From the NCBI GenBank assembly GCA_039583875.1, contig CM077167.1, positions 151,545,010 to 151,609,009 on the forward strand: a stretch of DNA of 64,000 nucleotides, given 5' to 3'. A program made the position numbers and the translations under genes. Of the stretch, positions 1 to 11,387 are shown piece by piece (the first letter of the stretch is position 1; every line of letters starts with the position of its first letter). This DNA is from Platanthera guangdongensis (Eukaryota > Streptophyta > Magnoliopsida > Asparagales > Orchidaceae). The notes beneath the pieces were generated by a model. That model was not told where the DNA came from, made no database searches, and was given only the letters and a program-made list of their open reading frames with translations.

Positions 1-130
1 TAGACAAAAAAAAATTAAACTTGCCTATATCTACGCTGATTTATAAAGAGCGGATATTTTCATTAAACCCTTGGATGAAAGAAATCACTTATTCTTTATA
101 AATCAGCTTGGAATGATCAATGGAGAAGCT
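1..130 (+). pseudogene. SIRE-A pol 3' end (RNase H tail remnant)
   Basis: This is the last part of a Ty1-copia pol gene; the rest lies left of the window. Translated in pieces, it gives a Lys-rich DKKK segment and a degenerate version of the family's terminal motif (a FTKPL-like stretch). The same DNA is repeated at about 62590-62730, where it ends the RNase H of SIRE-D. The reading frame is broken. The position, just before the palindrome-rich spacer and ORF3, is the same in both copies. Assignment to the SIRE lineage is inferred from the second copy, which keeps much more of RT and RNase H. Confidence 0.75.
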
Positions 131-149
131 TTAATTTAATTTCTGTCTG

Positions 150-450
150 CAGTCGACAAATTTTTCAAAGTTTATCGAACGGAGATCGACGAACAGAAGA
201 AAATCTCTAGAGATATTCGTCGAACGGAGATCGACGAACTCTCTATAAGTGAAGTTGTTTTCGTCGAACGAAGATCGACGAATCTGCTTCAGAAAAATTT
301 CGTCGAACAGAGCTCGTCGAAATTTTTTCAAATCTTCAGACTAAGCTCGACGAATGTTTTAACTATAAAATATTTCGTCAACCTCAGATCGAAGAATTCT
401 TTTATTTTTCGTGGAACGGAGTTTGTTGATTCATATTCCGAAAAACCATA
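150..450 (+). repeat. Palindrome-rich spacer between SIRE-A pol and ORF3
   Basis: Non-coding spacer with repeated near-perfect palindromes: arms TTCGTCGA and TCGACGAA around a 7-nt centre (ACGGAGA in the best copies, near 208-238). At least five full or half copies are visible, several decayed (CGTCGA to CATCGA or CGTCAA). The equivalent spacer of SIRE-D is at 62740-63010. Palindromic words in cis-regulatory DNA are a known trait of maize Sireviruses; here they also lie outside the LTR. Confidence 0.8.
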
Positions 451-529
451 TATCTTGGTTTTCTTCGACCTCCATCCCGCGCTTTCAGTTCCATTTCACT
501 TGATCTCTCTTGTTTGTTGCAGGCACACT

Positions 530-3500
530 ATGGCGATTTCAGCGGGCAGTCCTGCAGCAATGAAATTTGATACTGGATTTGATGTAGATTTCGAGTCGTT
601 TCAACACTCAGATCCAATCTTCCTGGACATCCTAAAACTGCTTGAAGATCAGCAGTTGAAGCATCTGATGTCCACCGGAATCAAGCTAGCCAGTGCAGAG
701 ATCAGGGAATGGGTCTACACTTCCTCCACCACAGATGAAAACACCATGACAGGAACAATATTAGGTAATGCAGTATCTCTTACCCCCGCAGTTTTAAAAG
801 AGATTTTTGGATTAGTAAATGGTAAAGAGGAATAAGAAATTGATAGTGATGAATTTAGTGAAATGTTAAATAAGCTGGGTTATTCTGGAGAAACCCCAAA
901 CAAGCTGCTAAATAAACATCTATCTGCTGAGTATAAGTTTCTAGCAGATATTGTGGGGAAAGTACTGCTGGGTAAGTACACAACCCATGATTACATCACC
1001 AGGCATCAATTTCTGGTGATGTGTGATGTGGTAAATAAGAAGCCTGGAAATTGGGCTAACATTATGTTTGAAATGATCAAGAAAAATAACACTAAAAGGA
1101 GGTGTATTTTGGAAGAATTCTCGGAACCTTCCTCTAGGCAAAGGCTGCTGAATCCCAGGACACACCGACCATATTCATAAAGGCCTCCAAGAGGCTCACC
1201 TGTGCAATTTTTGGCAGGTGGGAGAGGACCATCACCAAGCCATCCAAGGCTTCTTCCTCTTCCTCCAGGCCTTCTGAGAGTACAAGGGCTCCTCCAGCCA
1301 CTCCCCACCCTGCTGAGGATGTCCCTACTCCACCTCCACCACCTCCAGTCATCCAAATCCATCCTCAGATGGTACACCAATTCCCCTCCTCAGTTCAAAC
1401 CATAGTCCACACTCCTACACCTCCATCCTCTCCAATACATCCACCACAAACTCATATTCACATTCATACCTCACCCCCATCCCCCCATGATACCCAAACT
1501 CCTTCACACACTCATATTCACTCTCATACTCCATCCCCCCATGGTTCACCAACTCCTTCCCCCCATGGTACACCAACTCCATCACAATATGGTACACCAC
1601 CCTTATCTCCACTAACACCACATTTGGTTGATATTCCCATTTCCAATCTATAATCCCTACCATCCTTTAATCTACACTCATCCCCCCTTTATACTCCTTC
1701 TTTCCCAGATGAACCTATGCAAGACTCTATACCTCCTCCTACACCATCATCTCACATCCACCCTTCTTTCCCCACTGAGACTTCTCCTGCATTTCTGCAA
1801 CTGGACCCCTCCATCATTCCACCTCTTCTAGCACTTCTCACTCCCCTTCTCAAGACCCTCATAGTAGAGGCTATTTCACTTCTTGCTACCTTCGTCTCTT
1901 CTCTTGCTGATAAAATCTCTGCTCTCTCTGCTCCTCCCTCTTCAGTCAGGGGCCTAGATCTAGTACCCACTGAAACCAGGCAGGAGGAGATAATCTGTGA
2001 CGAAGTAGTAGCAGCAGCAGCAGTAGAAGCAACAACAGCAGCAGCAACAGCAGAAACAACAACAGCAGTAGAAGCAACAGCAGTAGCAGCAGCAGAAACA
2101 GTAGAAGCAGTAGAAGCAAAAATAGCTGATGATTTATTTTATTTCATTCATTTTATTGAATATAATATGGATGTGGATGAGACAGTCTCAGAGAAAACAA
2201 AAACTACTGGTGATTATATTATAAATCCCATAGTAGATCTGTTGAATTTGTTGAATGTTTTTGATAGATTTTATTTGAATGAAATTCCAGAGTACAGCAT
2301 AAAGCCATCTTTGGCTGTAGTCCCATATACCTCCCCAATAAGCCCCAAGGTTGTCATGCAACTCAAGGCTAGTTTTGCTGTTCTAGAGGCTCCTGTCCTG
2401 CCATCTCCACAAAGAGCTGATTCAGCCATTATTTCATCCCCTCCCAGAGTCATTTCTGCTCCAACCTTTATTATGGATGACTCTCCAATGCCTGATCTTG
2501 ATGAGTTGATCATGGCTGATATAGAAGAAGAGAATAAATCAGTTGTTGAAAGCACTGATGTGTACAGTTCTTCAGCACCAGCTCCAGCTCCTCCCCAAGC
2601 AGAAAAACACTTGATATCTGTAGAGGCTCTGAAAGAAATTAATGCATTATATGATACTCCTCAAGACTCTTCAAATTATGATGATGATGAAGAGGATTCA
2701 GATGACAGTCCATCTGTTAAGAAAAAGAAACTTTCTAAGAAGAGGAAATCTCCTCCACCTCATGCTCCAAAACCCAACCCAACACATGATACTCCCTAAA
2801 ACATTCTTTAGAACATCACTCCATACAAGGGCATGCCAGCATGGATGTGTCTGTCCAAGAACCAGCAGAAAGATAGAAAGAAAAGCAGGAAATACTCACC
2901 TCCTCCTCAGAGATTCAGAAAAGACCCTCCTCCTCCTCCTCCTCCTCCACCTGCTAATGGTGGTTCAGGCTCTTCATCTCAGAGGACTACCCAATATCAA
3001 ATATATCAAAGACATTAGGGTAGCTCCTCCTTCTCTTCTAGAAGAAGCCAGCACAAGCTTTCATCAGGCAAGCAGCAGTAACAACAACTACTCCAACATC
3101 AACTGCAACAAATCACTGAACATCAAAAAGCTAAAAGCTCAAAACGACCTGCCTCCCCTCCTATACCTTTTGAGGACCCAGAAACAACTACAACTACAAG
3201 GATGACCAGGTTACAGGAATTGGTTGGCCTATCCATGATCAACAAGGCAAAAGCTGAATGAAAGGATCCCTCTCAATACTCAACCATGTCCAAATACAGG
3301 AAGGAAGAGCTCAACAAGTTTGCCAAAGCTAACAAATTCTTTAATCTTGATGATTATATGAAATTGCATCCAGAAGCTGTGGTGCCAATTGCTACTTCCC
3401 TTAATATTATTGGAGCAGCTAATATGACAATGACAAAGACTCAAGCAGCAAATCAAAACAGGTAAATCAAGCTTACACATCCTGGTGAAAAAGCTAAAGA

Positions 3501-3533
3501 GGATAAGCACAAGGAGCAAAAGAAGAAGAAATG
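530..3533 (+). pseudogene. SIRE-A ORF3 (third ORF downstream of pol), degraded
   Basis: Start chosen at ATG 530 because SIRE-D uses the matching ATG at 63114 (MAI..., then FDTGFD). The N-terminal ~190 residues resemble the 'putative plant transposon protein' domain (a VSL/SP..FGL segment, then an HDYI.RHQFL..C.VVNK segment). A long Pro/Ser/His-rich stretch follows (about 1320-1790). Next come a hydrophobic helix-forming segment (about 1800-1930), an Ala/Thr/Glu low-complexity tract, an acidic run and a KKKKL..KKRK basic cluster (2650-2760). The conserved C-terminus contains QELVGLSMINKAKAE and ends at TGA 3531-3533. Breaks: stop at 833-835, frameshifts near 1110, 1650-1720 and 2800, further stops near 3258 and 3464. 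Position matches the 'envelope-like' gene of Sireviruses, but I see no signal peptide or typical envelope layout. Function unknown. Confidence 0.65.
2003..2121 (+). repeat. CAG/CAA-type trinucleotide tract inside ORF3
   Basis: Imperfect (GCA/ACA/GTA/GAA)n run giving an Ala/Thr/Val/Glu-rich low-complexity segment in the ORF3 frame. The minus-strand copy (around 46380-46450) lacks a comparable expansion, so it arose in this copy or subfamily. Confidence 0.7.
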
Positions 3534-3694
3534 AATTTTGATCTGTTTAGTATTTTGTTGCCCTAAAACTGCTTATCTATTTCTTGATACAAAGCTCTTT
3601 GTATATATATATCTGCTCCATATTTTAAATGTTTTCTGCCAGATATATTTTTCTTGCTTTGTAAGTATTGTGTCTGTATTTAGCGACCTCACCC

Positions 3695-3708
3695 AAATAG
3701 GGGTAGAT
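3695..3708 (+). promoter_or_regulatory. Polypurine tract of SIRE-A
   Basis: Purine run AAATAGGGGTAGAT directly before the LTR start TGTTGGATCC. The same site reads AAATAGGGGGAGAT in the minus-strand copies (42342-42355 and 44855-44868). It primes plus-strand DNA synthesis. Confidence 0.8.
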
Positions 3709-3899
3709 TGTTGGATCCCTAGTTGGATTTGGGCTAGGTTCACTAAACTAGGATGTTTGACCCAACCTGTATAGCCAGGGTCATGTCTGTGTCCTAGAGT
3801 ATAGGCCATGTCCTTAGAGTCAACACTGCATAGATCAGCCAAAAACAGACTGCAGAAGATCCAAGACTTTGAGAAATTTCAAAGACTCAGGAAAATAAG

Positions 3900-4460
3900 T
3901 TCGATGTTCGTCAAGCTTAACTCGACGAAAGTTGTGCTCAGCTCGATGAACTCATAGAAAATTCTCTGAGTTGAGCTCGACGAACTTAGTTCTCGGGTCG
4001 ACGATTTCTGGATACTCTACTTCAACATTCCAAGTCCAGAATCATTTCTCTGAACTCCAATCGACGAATTCATGTTCTCAGCTCGACAAACTTAGACCAC
4101 AGTCTTGACAAGTTTTATCAAGTAGCAGTTAGCAGTGCTCAGGTCGACAAACTTAGTTCTGAGGTCGACGATTTCTGGATACTCTACTTCAACACACTAG
4201 TCCAAAAACATCTCAATATTCTAAGTCCAGAAACATTTCACTGAACTCCGGTCGACGAAGTAAGATTCTCAGCTCGACGATCTTGATGCACAGAATTGGC
4301 AAGGTTCTAGAGAAAGCAGTTAACTGTTCTTAGGTCGATGATCTTGGATCTCAGGTCGCCGAATAACATTTATCTGGTCGACAAACATAACTTCTCAGCT
4401 CGACGAACTTTGGACCCAGGTAGACGAATTCTGTTCTTTGCTCGATGATTTCTGTGCAGA
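3900..4460 (+). repeat. GTCGACGAA word array in the SIRE-A LTR U3
   Basis: Roughly 21-22-bp spaced degenerate copies of TCTCAGCTCGACGAACTT and variants (CTCGACGAA, GTCGACGAT, CTCGATGAA), about 18 by eye. Equivalent arrays lie in the other SIRE LTRs at 41790-42150, 44300-44660 and 54100-54640. CpG-rich, so probably a methylation target. Confidence 0.85.
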
Positions 4461-4702
4461 TCCAGACTTGGACTTTTCCCTCCTTCTATCTTTATTTTAT
4501 TGCAGTGATTCCTGACTAATCAATGCTCAATATTCTCTGAATATTACCGTTAGAATCAGCATTGATTATGGCATTCATTAGGATTATTACTTGCCACTTT
4601 TCAGTGGGACAGTTGGGGAAATCAATTAATGCAGACATTCTCAAGGTCGTCAGTAATCAATGCAGGAAGGAATTCAAAAATTGAAAGGAAAATTTCATAG
4701 AA

Positions 4703-4710
4703 TATATAAA
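4703..4710 (+). promoter_or_regulatory. TATA-like box of the SIRE-A LTR
   Basis: TATATAAA about 1.0 kb into the LTR, just downstream of the CGACGAA array. The minus-strand LTRs have TATAAAAGG at the comparable place (plus coordinates 41512-41520 and 44022-44030). Transcription start not determinable. Confidence 0.45.
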
Positions 4711-4810
4711 ATGGATTTCTTCTTCCTGCTAGACTGACATAGAGACAGATAGAGAGATAGAACATGGCACTGCAAGAGGAAATACAGAAAGCAATAATAC
4801 AGTAACAGAG

Positions 4811-7800
4811 TGTCACAACCCGAATTTTCTCTGAAATTTAAGAAGTATCAGAGTAGAAGAAAATGTGCGTTGTGATGCCACGTCAGACAGGGGATAACTG
4901 TCGACGCTCAGGCAACCACCAGCTACTAAGACTGAGAAAGTTCAAAAGCTTTAATGATGTGAAAATCAATTATATTTTTGAGGCTGTATCCCTCGGCTTC
5001 GTGGACCAACTAGTCCACCCTTCAAAATTATACTTATACGTAGCGGAAAATACTTTATTCATTTTTTTAACACCCTACGAGAATGCTTAAGCGTCCCCAG
5101 GGGACGCATAAGGCTATGCAAGACCCTAGATTTGATTTATAAATTATATATAGGAAATGCCCTTTTTACGTGGTTTTAAAATAGTGATTAAGCTTTTTAG
5201 AAAGGAAAGCATGTTGTCTATGTTTTTGATATAATAATTATTTTCTTTTATAGGTTTTAAAGTAACTAGCAACCTAACATAAATCATCCCAGAAGCAAGT
5301 TTAATAAACTCCACAACAGGAAAAATCTAGCAGTATAAGCAAGGTACAAAGTATCTAAAATAGAAACCACCAGTGGGCGCCAACAACTGACACGAACCCA
5401 CTGGTGAGTAGGCATGTCTGTACTACAAGTCTAAAGAAACTACCTCCCAGGAGTGAGGAAAAGAGACTCAGCAGCAGCTATAACACTAGCAAACTCCAGA
5501 AAAACCTTAGCCACACAGTCGGCTATAATCCTGAACCTGAGGCATTCAAAGAAGAGAACACCTCAGCAAAGCAATATATATGTATATCAATAGGAAAATG
5601 AAACAATAGTGTAAGGAAAAAAAATGAACCAGGTGGGGGCTAAAGTAAACAAACGAAGGAATAATACTCGCCATGAGTGAGCAAAAAGGGGTGCACCAAG
5701 TGCACGGGTGAGGTCAAGCCTATCAAATCTCTACAGGAAGGATTTGCAAAATAATAAATCCAGGTATAAAGCTAGAGCAGAAAGAGTCACCTAGTACTGG
5801 AGATGGACAAGAATCAGAAATAAGGGCCTAGACTGGTGGCAACGGTCCAACAACGTCTAACAGGCCTAAACATCTCAAGGTGTTGTGGTGGTGGCATCGG
5901 TCCAACTTAACCAAACAGCTCACATTGTCTTAATAAGACAAGAAGTAAAACAAGGGTGGCGGCATCGGTCCGACCCACCTCAAATCACATCCTACTCCAG
6001 CACTGAGTGACTCAGGAAAACCCTTGCTAGTGGTTCCATGAGCCACCAAGAAGTCACACTGAACCCCCAACACTCTAGAGCAACCCACCTAAGAGCCTAT
6101 TATACCAACCAACGGACTAACTGTCGAGTTGTCCAAGCGAGTAGTTTGACACAAATAAAAATAAAAGCAGAACGATACTGCAATTATGCAAGTAGTATGA
6201 CATTCAATTAAACGTGTACCATTAGTTGGTCGCCATCACATAAGAAATTGGTTAGACAACGAAACAGGCATAATTAATTTGATATAAAGACATAATTAAT
6301 TCGTTACCCATCCACGCACGATTTATTTGGTACTAACATAAACGATTAACTTGAGGCTTCGAACTATACTCACTTGGGCAAGATCCAAAGCTACGACAAT
6401 TTATTGAAAAGAGCAAACTACAAGCTATGTACTCGATTTGGGCATTGATCAAGGCCAAACAAAAGGAACTCTAAGGCTAAACTCTTTCCGATCGCAATTT
6501 AAGCAAACCAGGCATTTGAACGAGGACAGGTTAAAATTCTTAACGAAATCCGGGCATGATTCAAAGTCCAAAAAAATGCAGCATTTAGCCTAATACATCA
6601 TATGGTATAAAATTCATTCCAACACTCCTAACCGTGAAACCGCAACATACAACAAGTGAGGATTAGCATCAAGGATTTCGGGTGAGCAAAAGCCTAGGAG
6701 GGAATCGGAAATCTGAAATCAAGCAACAAAAAAAATTCAAGAGCTTTATATAGAACTTATTTTGACAAGGGCGAAGGGCGCACTTGCCTTGGTTGCCTTT
6801 GAAGAACAAAAAAAATGGCCAAGCTCCCTCTTCTCAACCGCCGGCCACAAGCAAAAGTGGGGAAAAATCCTGGACAACCGAACCGGGAAGAACAACACCA
6901 TCAAACCAAGAAAAAAAACTGCAAACCTAATCTACCAATCGGGCAAAAGAGATGGTGAAATCCCAAATTAGTTACCTCGGAACGCAGATCTAGCCTAGAG
7001 GAGTCCGAATCCGGCCTCGAACTGGAGATCCGGGCTGAAAATGGCGGCGAACGAGCGGCCGGAGCGCTGCGGGGCACTTCCTCCTGGTTTCCTTCTTCCG
7101 CTTGGGTTCCAGGCAGCCGACGGTTTTTTTTGGGGGGGGGGGATTTCTAAACCTAATCGGGTTATATATATTTATATATATACACACCAACACTCATATA
7201 TATATATACCTATACATACACCCTAACACACATATATATATTTATACATACACACTAACACACATATATATATATATATTTATACATACACACTAACACA
7301 CACATATATATATTTATACATACACACTAACACATATATATATATATTTATACATACACACTAACACATGATCGCAGGCACGCACACGCAAATTATAAAA
7401 ACCTTGCATGTCTACAACACGCGCTATGCCCTAAATGCGCAAACATGCAAAATATGCTCGCACAAATGACGACTCGCTAACTAGCGACCCTCGAAAAGGC
7501 GCAAAAACTAACGCTCTCGGATTCCGAACAAATCCGCACCGTAGCTAAACAATCGGGCTACGAAAAACATCGGCGAAGTTGGACACAACCTCCGACGACC
7601 ACACACTTGGGCAAACCTCGCCCGAAGCCAAAGTACAGGGATTCCCTAAGAGGCTCAGCCGGGCCTCCAAAACAGACACCGGCTAGCTGGGGAAACCATA
7701 CAACAGGCTATAACCTCTAAGAACACCTAACGAGGTACTCTAATAACGGCACGAGCCGGGAATGCGCCAACGTAACGCCAAACGAGGGTTTAAATAATTG

Positions 7801-7823
7801 CCGAAAAATTCGGGGGCGTTACA
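4811..7823 (-). repeat. Gypsy-1 3' LTR
   Basis: 3013-bp LTR, TG...CA on the minus strand. A TATA box in element sense (TATATAAAG) lies at plus 6744-6752. It holds a TA-rich tandem array (7160-7370) and a long G run near 7130. Short ORFs in it recur in the other LTR and are not genes. Confidence 0.92.
7160..7370. repeat. TA-rich tandem array in the gypsy-1 3' LTR
   Basis: Five to six units of about 30 bp, each a (TA)n stretch followed by TTTATACATACACACTAACA. The (TA)n part varies in length. The sister LTR has the same array at 15690-15945 with longer (TA)n runs, which explains most of the 45-bp length difference between the LTRs. Confidence 0.85.
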
Positions 7824-7840
7824 GTCACTCCCCCTAAAAG
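7824..7840 (-). promoter_or_regulatory. Polypurine tract of gypsy-1
   Basis: On the minus strand CTTTTAGGGGGAGTGAC directly precedes the LTR start TGTAACGCC. This is the usual plus-strand primer site. Confidence 0.85.
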
Positions 7841-7932
7841 AAAGTTTCGTCCCGAAACTTTACGTACACTACTTCTACTAAAGAGGAAAGTAACAATATA
7901 AAAGTTACTAGAAATAAAACATACCCAACAAA

Positions 7933-8157
7933 TCAGGAGAACAGGCGAGGGTAAGCCTCCCTCATAGCCGTCTCTAGCTCCCAAGTAGCACTTTCCAAAT
8001 CTTGATTCTTCCAAAGAACCTTCACCATCGGGAAAGACTTTGATCGCAACACCCGGTCCTGAGTATCCAAGATGCGGACCGGCACCTCAACATACGAGAG
8101 GTTGGGCTCCAACTGGGGCACGGCTTCCAAGACTTGCCCACTGCTCCGCACACACTT
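7933..8157 (-). pseudogene. Gypsy-1 chromodomain (integrase C-terminal tail)
   Basis: Last piece of the gypsy-1 polyprotein, after a premature TGA at 8158-8160. It carries the chromodomain signature VPVRILD...FPMVKVLWKN...ATWELE and ends ...YPRLF, as in other plant chromoviruses. This module is thought to guide integration to particular chromatin. The aromatic and acidic core residues (W of LWKN, W and E of TWELE) are present. Confidence 0.85.
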
Positions 8158-9117
8158 TCACAGCTGGCTCACGTGAAAGACATTATGCACGCCTGGGAAG
8201 TTGGCGGGTAGATCCAACCTATATGCTGCCACACCAATACGCTCCAAAATTCTGAATGGGCCCACATACCTCGGATCCAGCTTATGGTTCTTGCCGAACC
8301 TCTTCACTCCAACCATCGGAGACACCTTCAAGAAAACCAAATCCTCTACCGAAAATTCCAAATCTGACCTACGCCGGTTGGCGTTGTTCTCATATCTCTC
8401 CTGAGCTAACCGAAGCTTTTCCCGAATGAGCTTCACAGCAACCTCCATTTCCTCTAAAGCATCAGGACCCAACAAAGGCCTCTCACCGGCCTCAGTCCAA
8501 AACAACGGAGTTCTGCAGCGCCTCCCATACAATGCCTCGAAGGGAGCCATTTGCAAGCTCTCTTGGTAGCTGTTATTGTAGGCAAACTCCATGAGCTGCA
8601 AACGCTCATCCCACGCTCCACCGTGATCTAGAATGTAGCACCTGATCATATCCTCCACAATCCGGTTCACCCGCTCGGTCTGCCCATTTGTCTGAGGGTG
8701 GTAAGCGGTAGAATATCTCAAGTCTGTGCCCAAACCCTCCTGCAAACTCTTCCAGAAACGGGAAGTAAATCTGGAGTCTCGGTCTGAAATGATGCTCACG
8801 GGAACTCCATGCAATCGGATGACCTCGCTCAAATACAGTTCTGCTATCTTCTTCATCGGGTAGTCGATCTTATAAGGTACGAAGTGCGCACACTTTGTCA
8901 ATCGGTACATGATCACCCAAACGGAGTCAAATCCTCTTGGAGACCTTGGTAAGCCCGTGATGAAGTCTATAGAGATACTTTCCCACTTCCAAGTCGGGAT
9001 TTCCAAGGGAGTCAACTTTCCACCAGGCCTCCCATGATCGGCCTTCACCCACTTGCAAGTGTAACATTCAGAAACATACCGAGCTATATCCCCTTTCATA
9101 CCTTGCCACCAGGCGAT
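8158..9117 (-). pseudogene. Gypsy-1 integrase core and C-terminal domain
   Basis: Begins just after a stop at 9118-9120. The CxxC half of the zinc-binding HHCC motif is here (CYTCKW); the His pair is in the preceding segment. The catalytic triad is visible: first Asp in SISIDFITGLP, second in IISDRDSRF, Glu in NGQTERVNR. The GPF motif (YVGPFRILERIG) and the HNVFHVSQL segment before the chromodomain are conserved. Integrates the cDNA. Apart from the flanking stops the domain reads through. Confidence 0.9.
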
Positions 9118-10119
9118 CTACTTCAAATCAAGATACATATTCGTGGATCCTGGGTGGTAAGCAACACTGGATCCATGAGCCTCTTTGCATACCATACTCC
9201 TGATGTCTCCAACTGCGGGGATGCAAAACCTGTCGCGGTACTTCATGGTACCCGAATCGTCGATGGAGAAATCCGGCAACTCCCCTCTCTCAGCCCTGAG
9301 GTACAGGTGTAACAAATCTGGATCATCCTTCTGGTGCAACCTGGTGAGCGAAATCCAAGATGGCTCTGCCACTGCCAAACTGCTTTGCAAATCACAGCCT
9401 CCCACAGAGATGTCCATCAACAAGAACTCTTCCACTAAACGGTCCGCCGTGAGGTTGAAGATCTTCCCTGTCTTGCGGCTCAGGGCGTCGGCCACCACAT
9501 TGGCCTTGCCTGGATGGTACTGGATCTCCACGTCATAATCGGCCACGAACTCTAGCCACCGCCGCTGGCGCAGATTCAGCTCCTTCTGAGTAAACACATA
9601 CTTCAGGCTCTTATGATCTGTGAAAATTTTGCACTGAGCTCCATAGAGTAGATCCCTCCACAGCTTCAATGCAAAAATCACCACCGCAAACTCGAGGTCA
9701 TGCGTAGGGTAATTCCGCTCGTGAGTCTTCAACTGCCGCGACCCATACGCGATCACCTTCCCCTCTTGCATCAACATGCCTCCGAGCCCAACATGCGAGG
9801 CATCCACATAAACATCATAGTCCTTGCCCTCCGTGGGCAATGTCAAAACAGGAGCGGTGCACAATCTCCTCTTTAGCTCCAGAAAGGCCTCCTCGCACTG
9901 CTCGCTCCAGATGAACGCTGCATGCTTCTGCGTCAGCTTAGTTAAGGGCACTGCCAAGGTGGAAAAGCCCTCAATAAACCTTCTATAATAGCCGGCCAAC
10001 CCCAAGAAGCTCCTAATCTCCTTGGGTGTGCTCGGCCGATGCCAATCCATCACTGCAGAAATCTTCACCGGGTCCACTGAAATGTCATCTTTGTTCACCA
10101 CATGACCCAGGAAGGACAC
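9118..10119 (-). pseudogene. Gypsy-1 RT thumb/connection and RNase H
   Basis: Follows the stop at 10120-10122 and ends at TAG 9118-9120. It opens with the conserved SFLGHVV segment and contains the [12 protein letters not shown] motif. RNase H follows: first Asp in [14 protein letters not shown], Glu in [14 protein letters not shown], next Asp in [11 protein letters not shown], then ADALSR. The start of the integrase zinc domain (His residues near AHGSS and YHPG) lies at its end. Degrades the RNA template during cDNA synthesis. Confidence 0.9.
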
Positions 10120-10992
10120 CTAAGGCAACCAGAACTCACATTTGCTCAACTTGGCGTACAACTGATGATCTCTCAAGGCAGATAACACCAACCGCAAGTG
10201 CTGATCATGCTCCGCAATATTCTGTGAGTAAATCAGAACGTTGTCTATGAATACGACCACAAACTTGTCCAGAAAATCTTTGAACACATGGTTCATCATG
10301 TCCATGAATGTTGATGGTACGTTGGTCAACCCAAAAGACATAACTAGGAATTCGAAATGTCCATGCCTCGATCGAAAAGCCGTCCGTGGAATATCCGACT
10401 CCCGGATTCTAAGCTGATGATATCCTGATCGAAGGTCAATCTTGGAGAACACAGAACTGCCACGTAACTTATCGAATAAGTCGTCGATTCTGTGCAGGGG
10501 GTACTTGTTCTTGATGGTGACTTTGTTCAACTCCCTATAGTCGATGCAAAGACGCATCGAACCATCTTTATTCTTCACAAAAAGAACGGCTGCACCCCAG
10601 GGCGACGAGCTCTGCCTTATGAAACCCTTCTCCAATAACTCATCCAGCTGGGTACGCAGCTCCTCCAGATCTTGCGGGGCCATCCGGTATGGAGCCTTAG
10701 CAATAGGAAGTGTACCCGGCTCCAAATCAATCATGAACTCGACATCTCTGGCCGGGGGAAGACCGGGAAGGTCGCTAGGAAAGACATCAGAAAACTCACG
10801 GACAACAGGAATCTCATCCAACAACGGCACACTGCTAACAGTCCCCAACACCGAGACTAAGCAAGCAAAACAATCAGAACTGAATAACCTCTGAGCACAT
10901 ACCGCAGAAATCGCCGGAGAAGCCTGGCGCGGATCGCCATAAATACTCCCAGGCTGACCGTTGTCCTTCTTGAAATCCAAGCACTTACCCAT
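10120..10992 (-). pseudogene. Gypsy-1 reverse transcriptase (catalytic site changed)
   Basis: Contains the usual gypsy RT blocks in order: [49 protein letters not shown], and the block around the catalytic pair. That pair should be Asp-Asp, but the codon at 10240-10242 is AAC, giving FIDNVLIYS, so the second catalytic Asp is Asn. Polymerase activity is expected to be lost. The segment ends in a TAG stop at 10120-10122. It is separated from protease by a stop at 10996-10998. Confidence 0.92.
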
Positions 10993-10995
10993 GCA

Positions 10996-11291
10996 CTAGA
11001 TCACTGCATCGTATCTGGACAACCAATCCATACCCAGGATGACGTCGAAATCTTCCAAGTCTATAACCTTCAGATCCGCCTTGGCTGGGAAATCCCCCAA
11101 CATAATAGGACAATCCAGAATGCCCTGATCTGATATAGCGGAATCACCCGAGGGGAATTTGATGCAAAAGGCATCACCGACACGATCAAAAACCAACTGG
11201 CACCGCTCTACAAAGGCCCTAGCCACAAATGAGTGGGTAGCACCTGAGTCAAAGAGAACGCGCGCCCAACGGTTCTTTACCTTAAAACTCC
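10996..11291 (-). pseudogene. Gypsy-1 aspartic protease
   Basis: Retroviral-type protease with the active-site motif LFDSGATHSF and the C-terminal ILGMDWL block. It cleaves the polyprotein. I place its start at 11291, directly after a candidate intron (11292-11387), because the SFKV segment is what normally follows the Gag linker in this family. It ends in TAG at 10996-10998, which breaks the path to RT. Confidence 0.85.
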
Positions 11292-11387
11292 CTATATACA
11301 TATTAACGGGGAAATTACACAGTCAATAAAGAAAACAAAAGCCAGAATAATCTGCAAAAGAAGTAAAAGACTAGCGAGAAGGTTTAC
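11292..11387 (-). other. Candidate intron at the gag-protease junction of gypsy-1
   Basis: On the minus strand the segment starts CAG|GTAAACC and ends TATGTATATAG|GG. It is 96 nt, strongly T-rich (as plant introns are) and has in-frame stops at 11371-11373 and about 11324. Unspliced RNA would give Gag ending five codons into the segment. Removal would put the Gag linker ISG next to the protease segment SFKV, the spacing expected in related elements. Because 96 is divisible by three, frame alone does not prove it. Ogre elements are the known plant precedent for a spliced gag-pol region. Confidence 0.55.

Noticed and set aside
1006..1380. Minus-strand ORFs opposite the SIRE-A ORF3
   Set aside because: Shadows of the ORF3 Pro-rich region; no motif, not conserved in the other copies.
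4863..5601. ORFs repeated at 13403-14130 that could look like conserved small genes
   Set aside because: They lie at identical positions in the two LTRs of gypsy-1; repetition comes from LTR duplication, not gene conservation.
7041..7296. Tyr/Ile-rich ORFs over the TA array
   Set aside because: Microsatellite translation.
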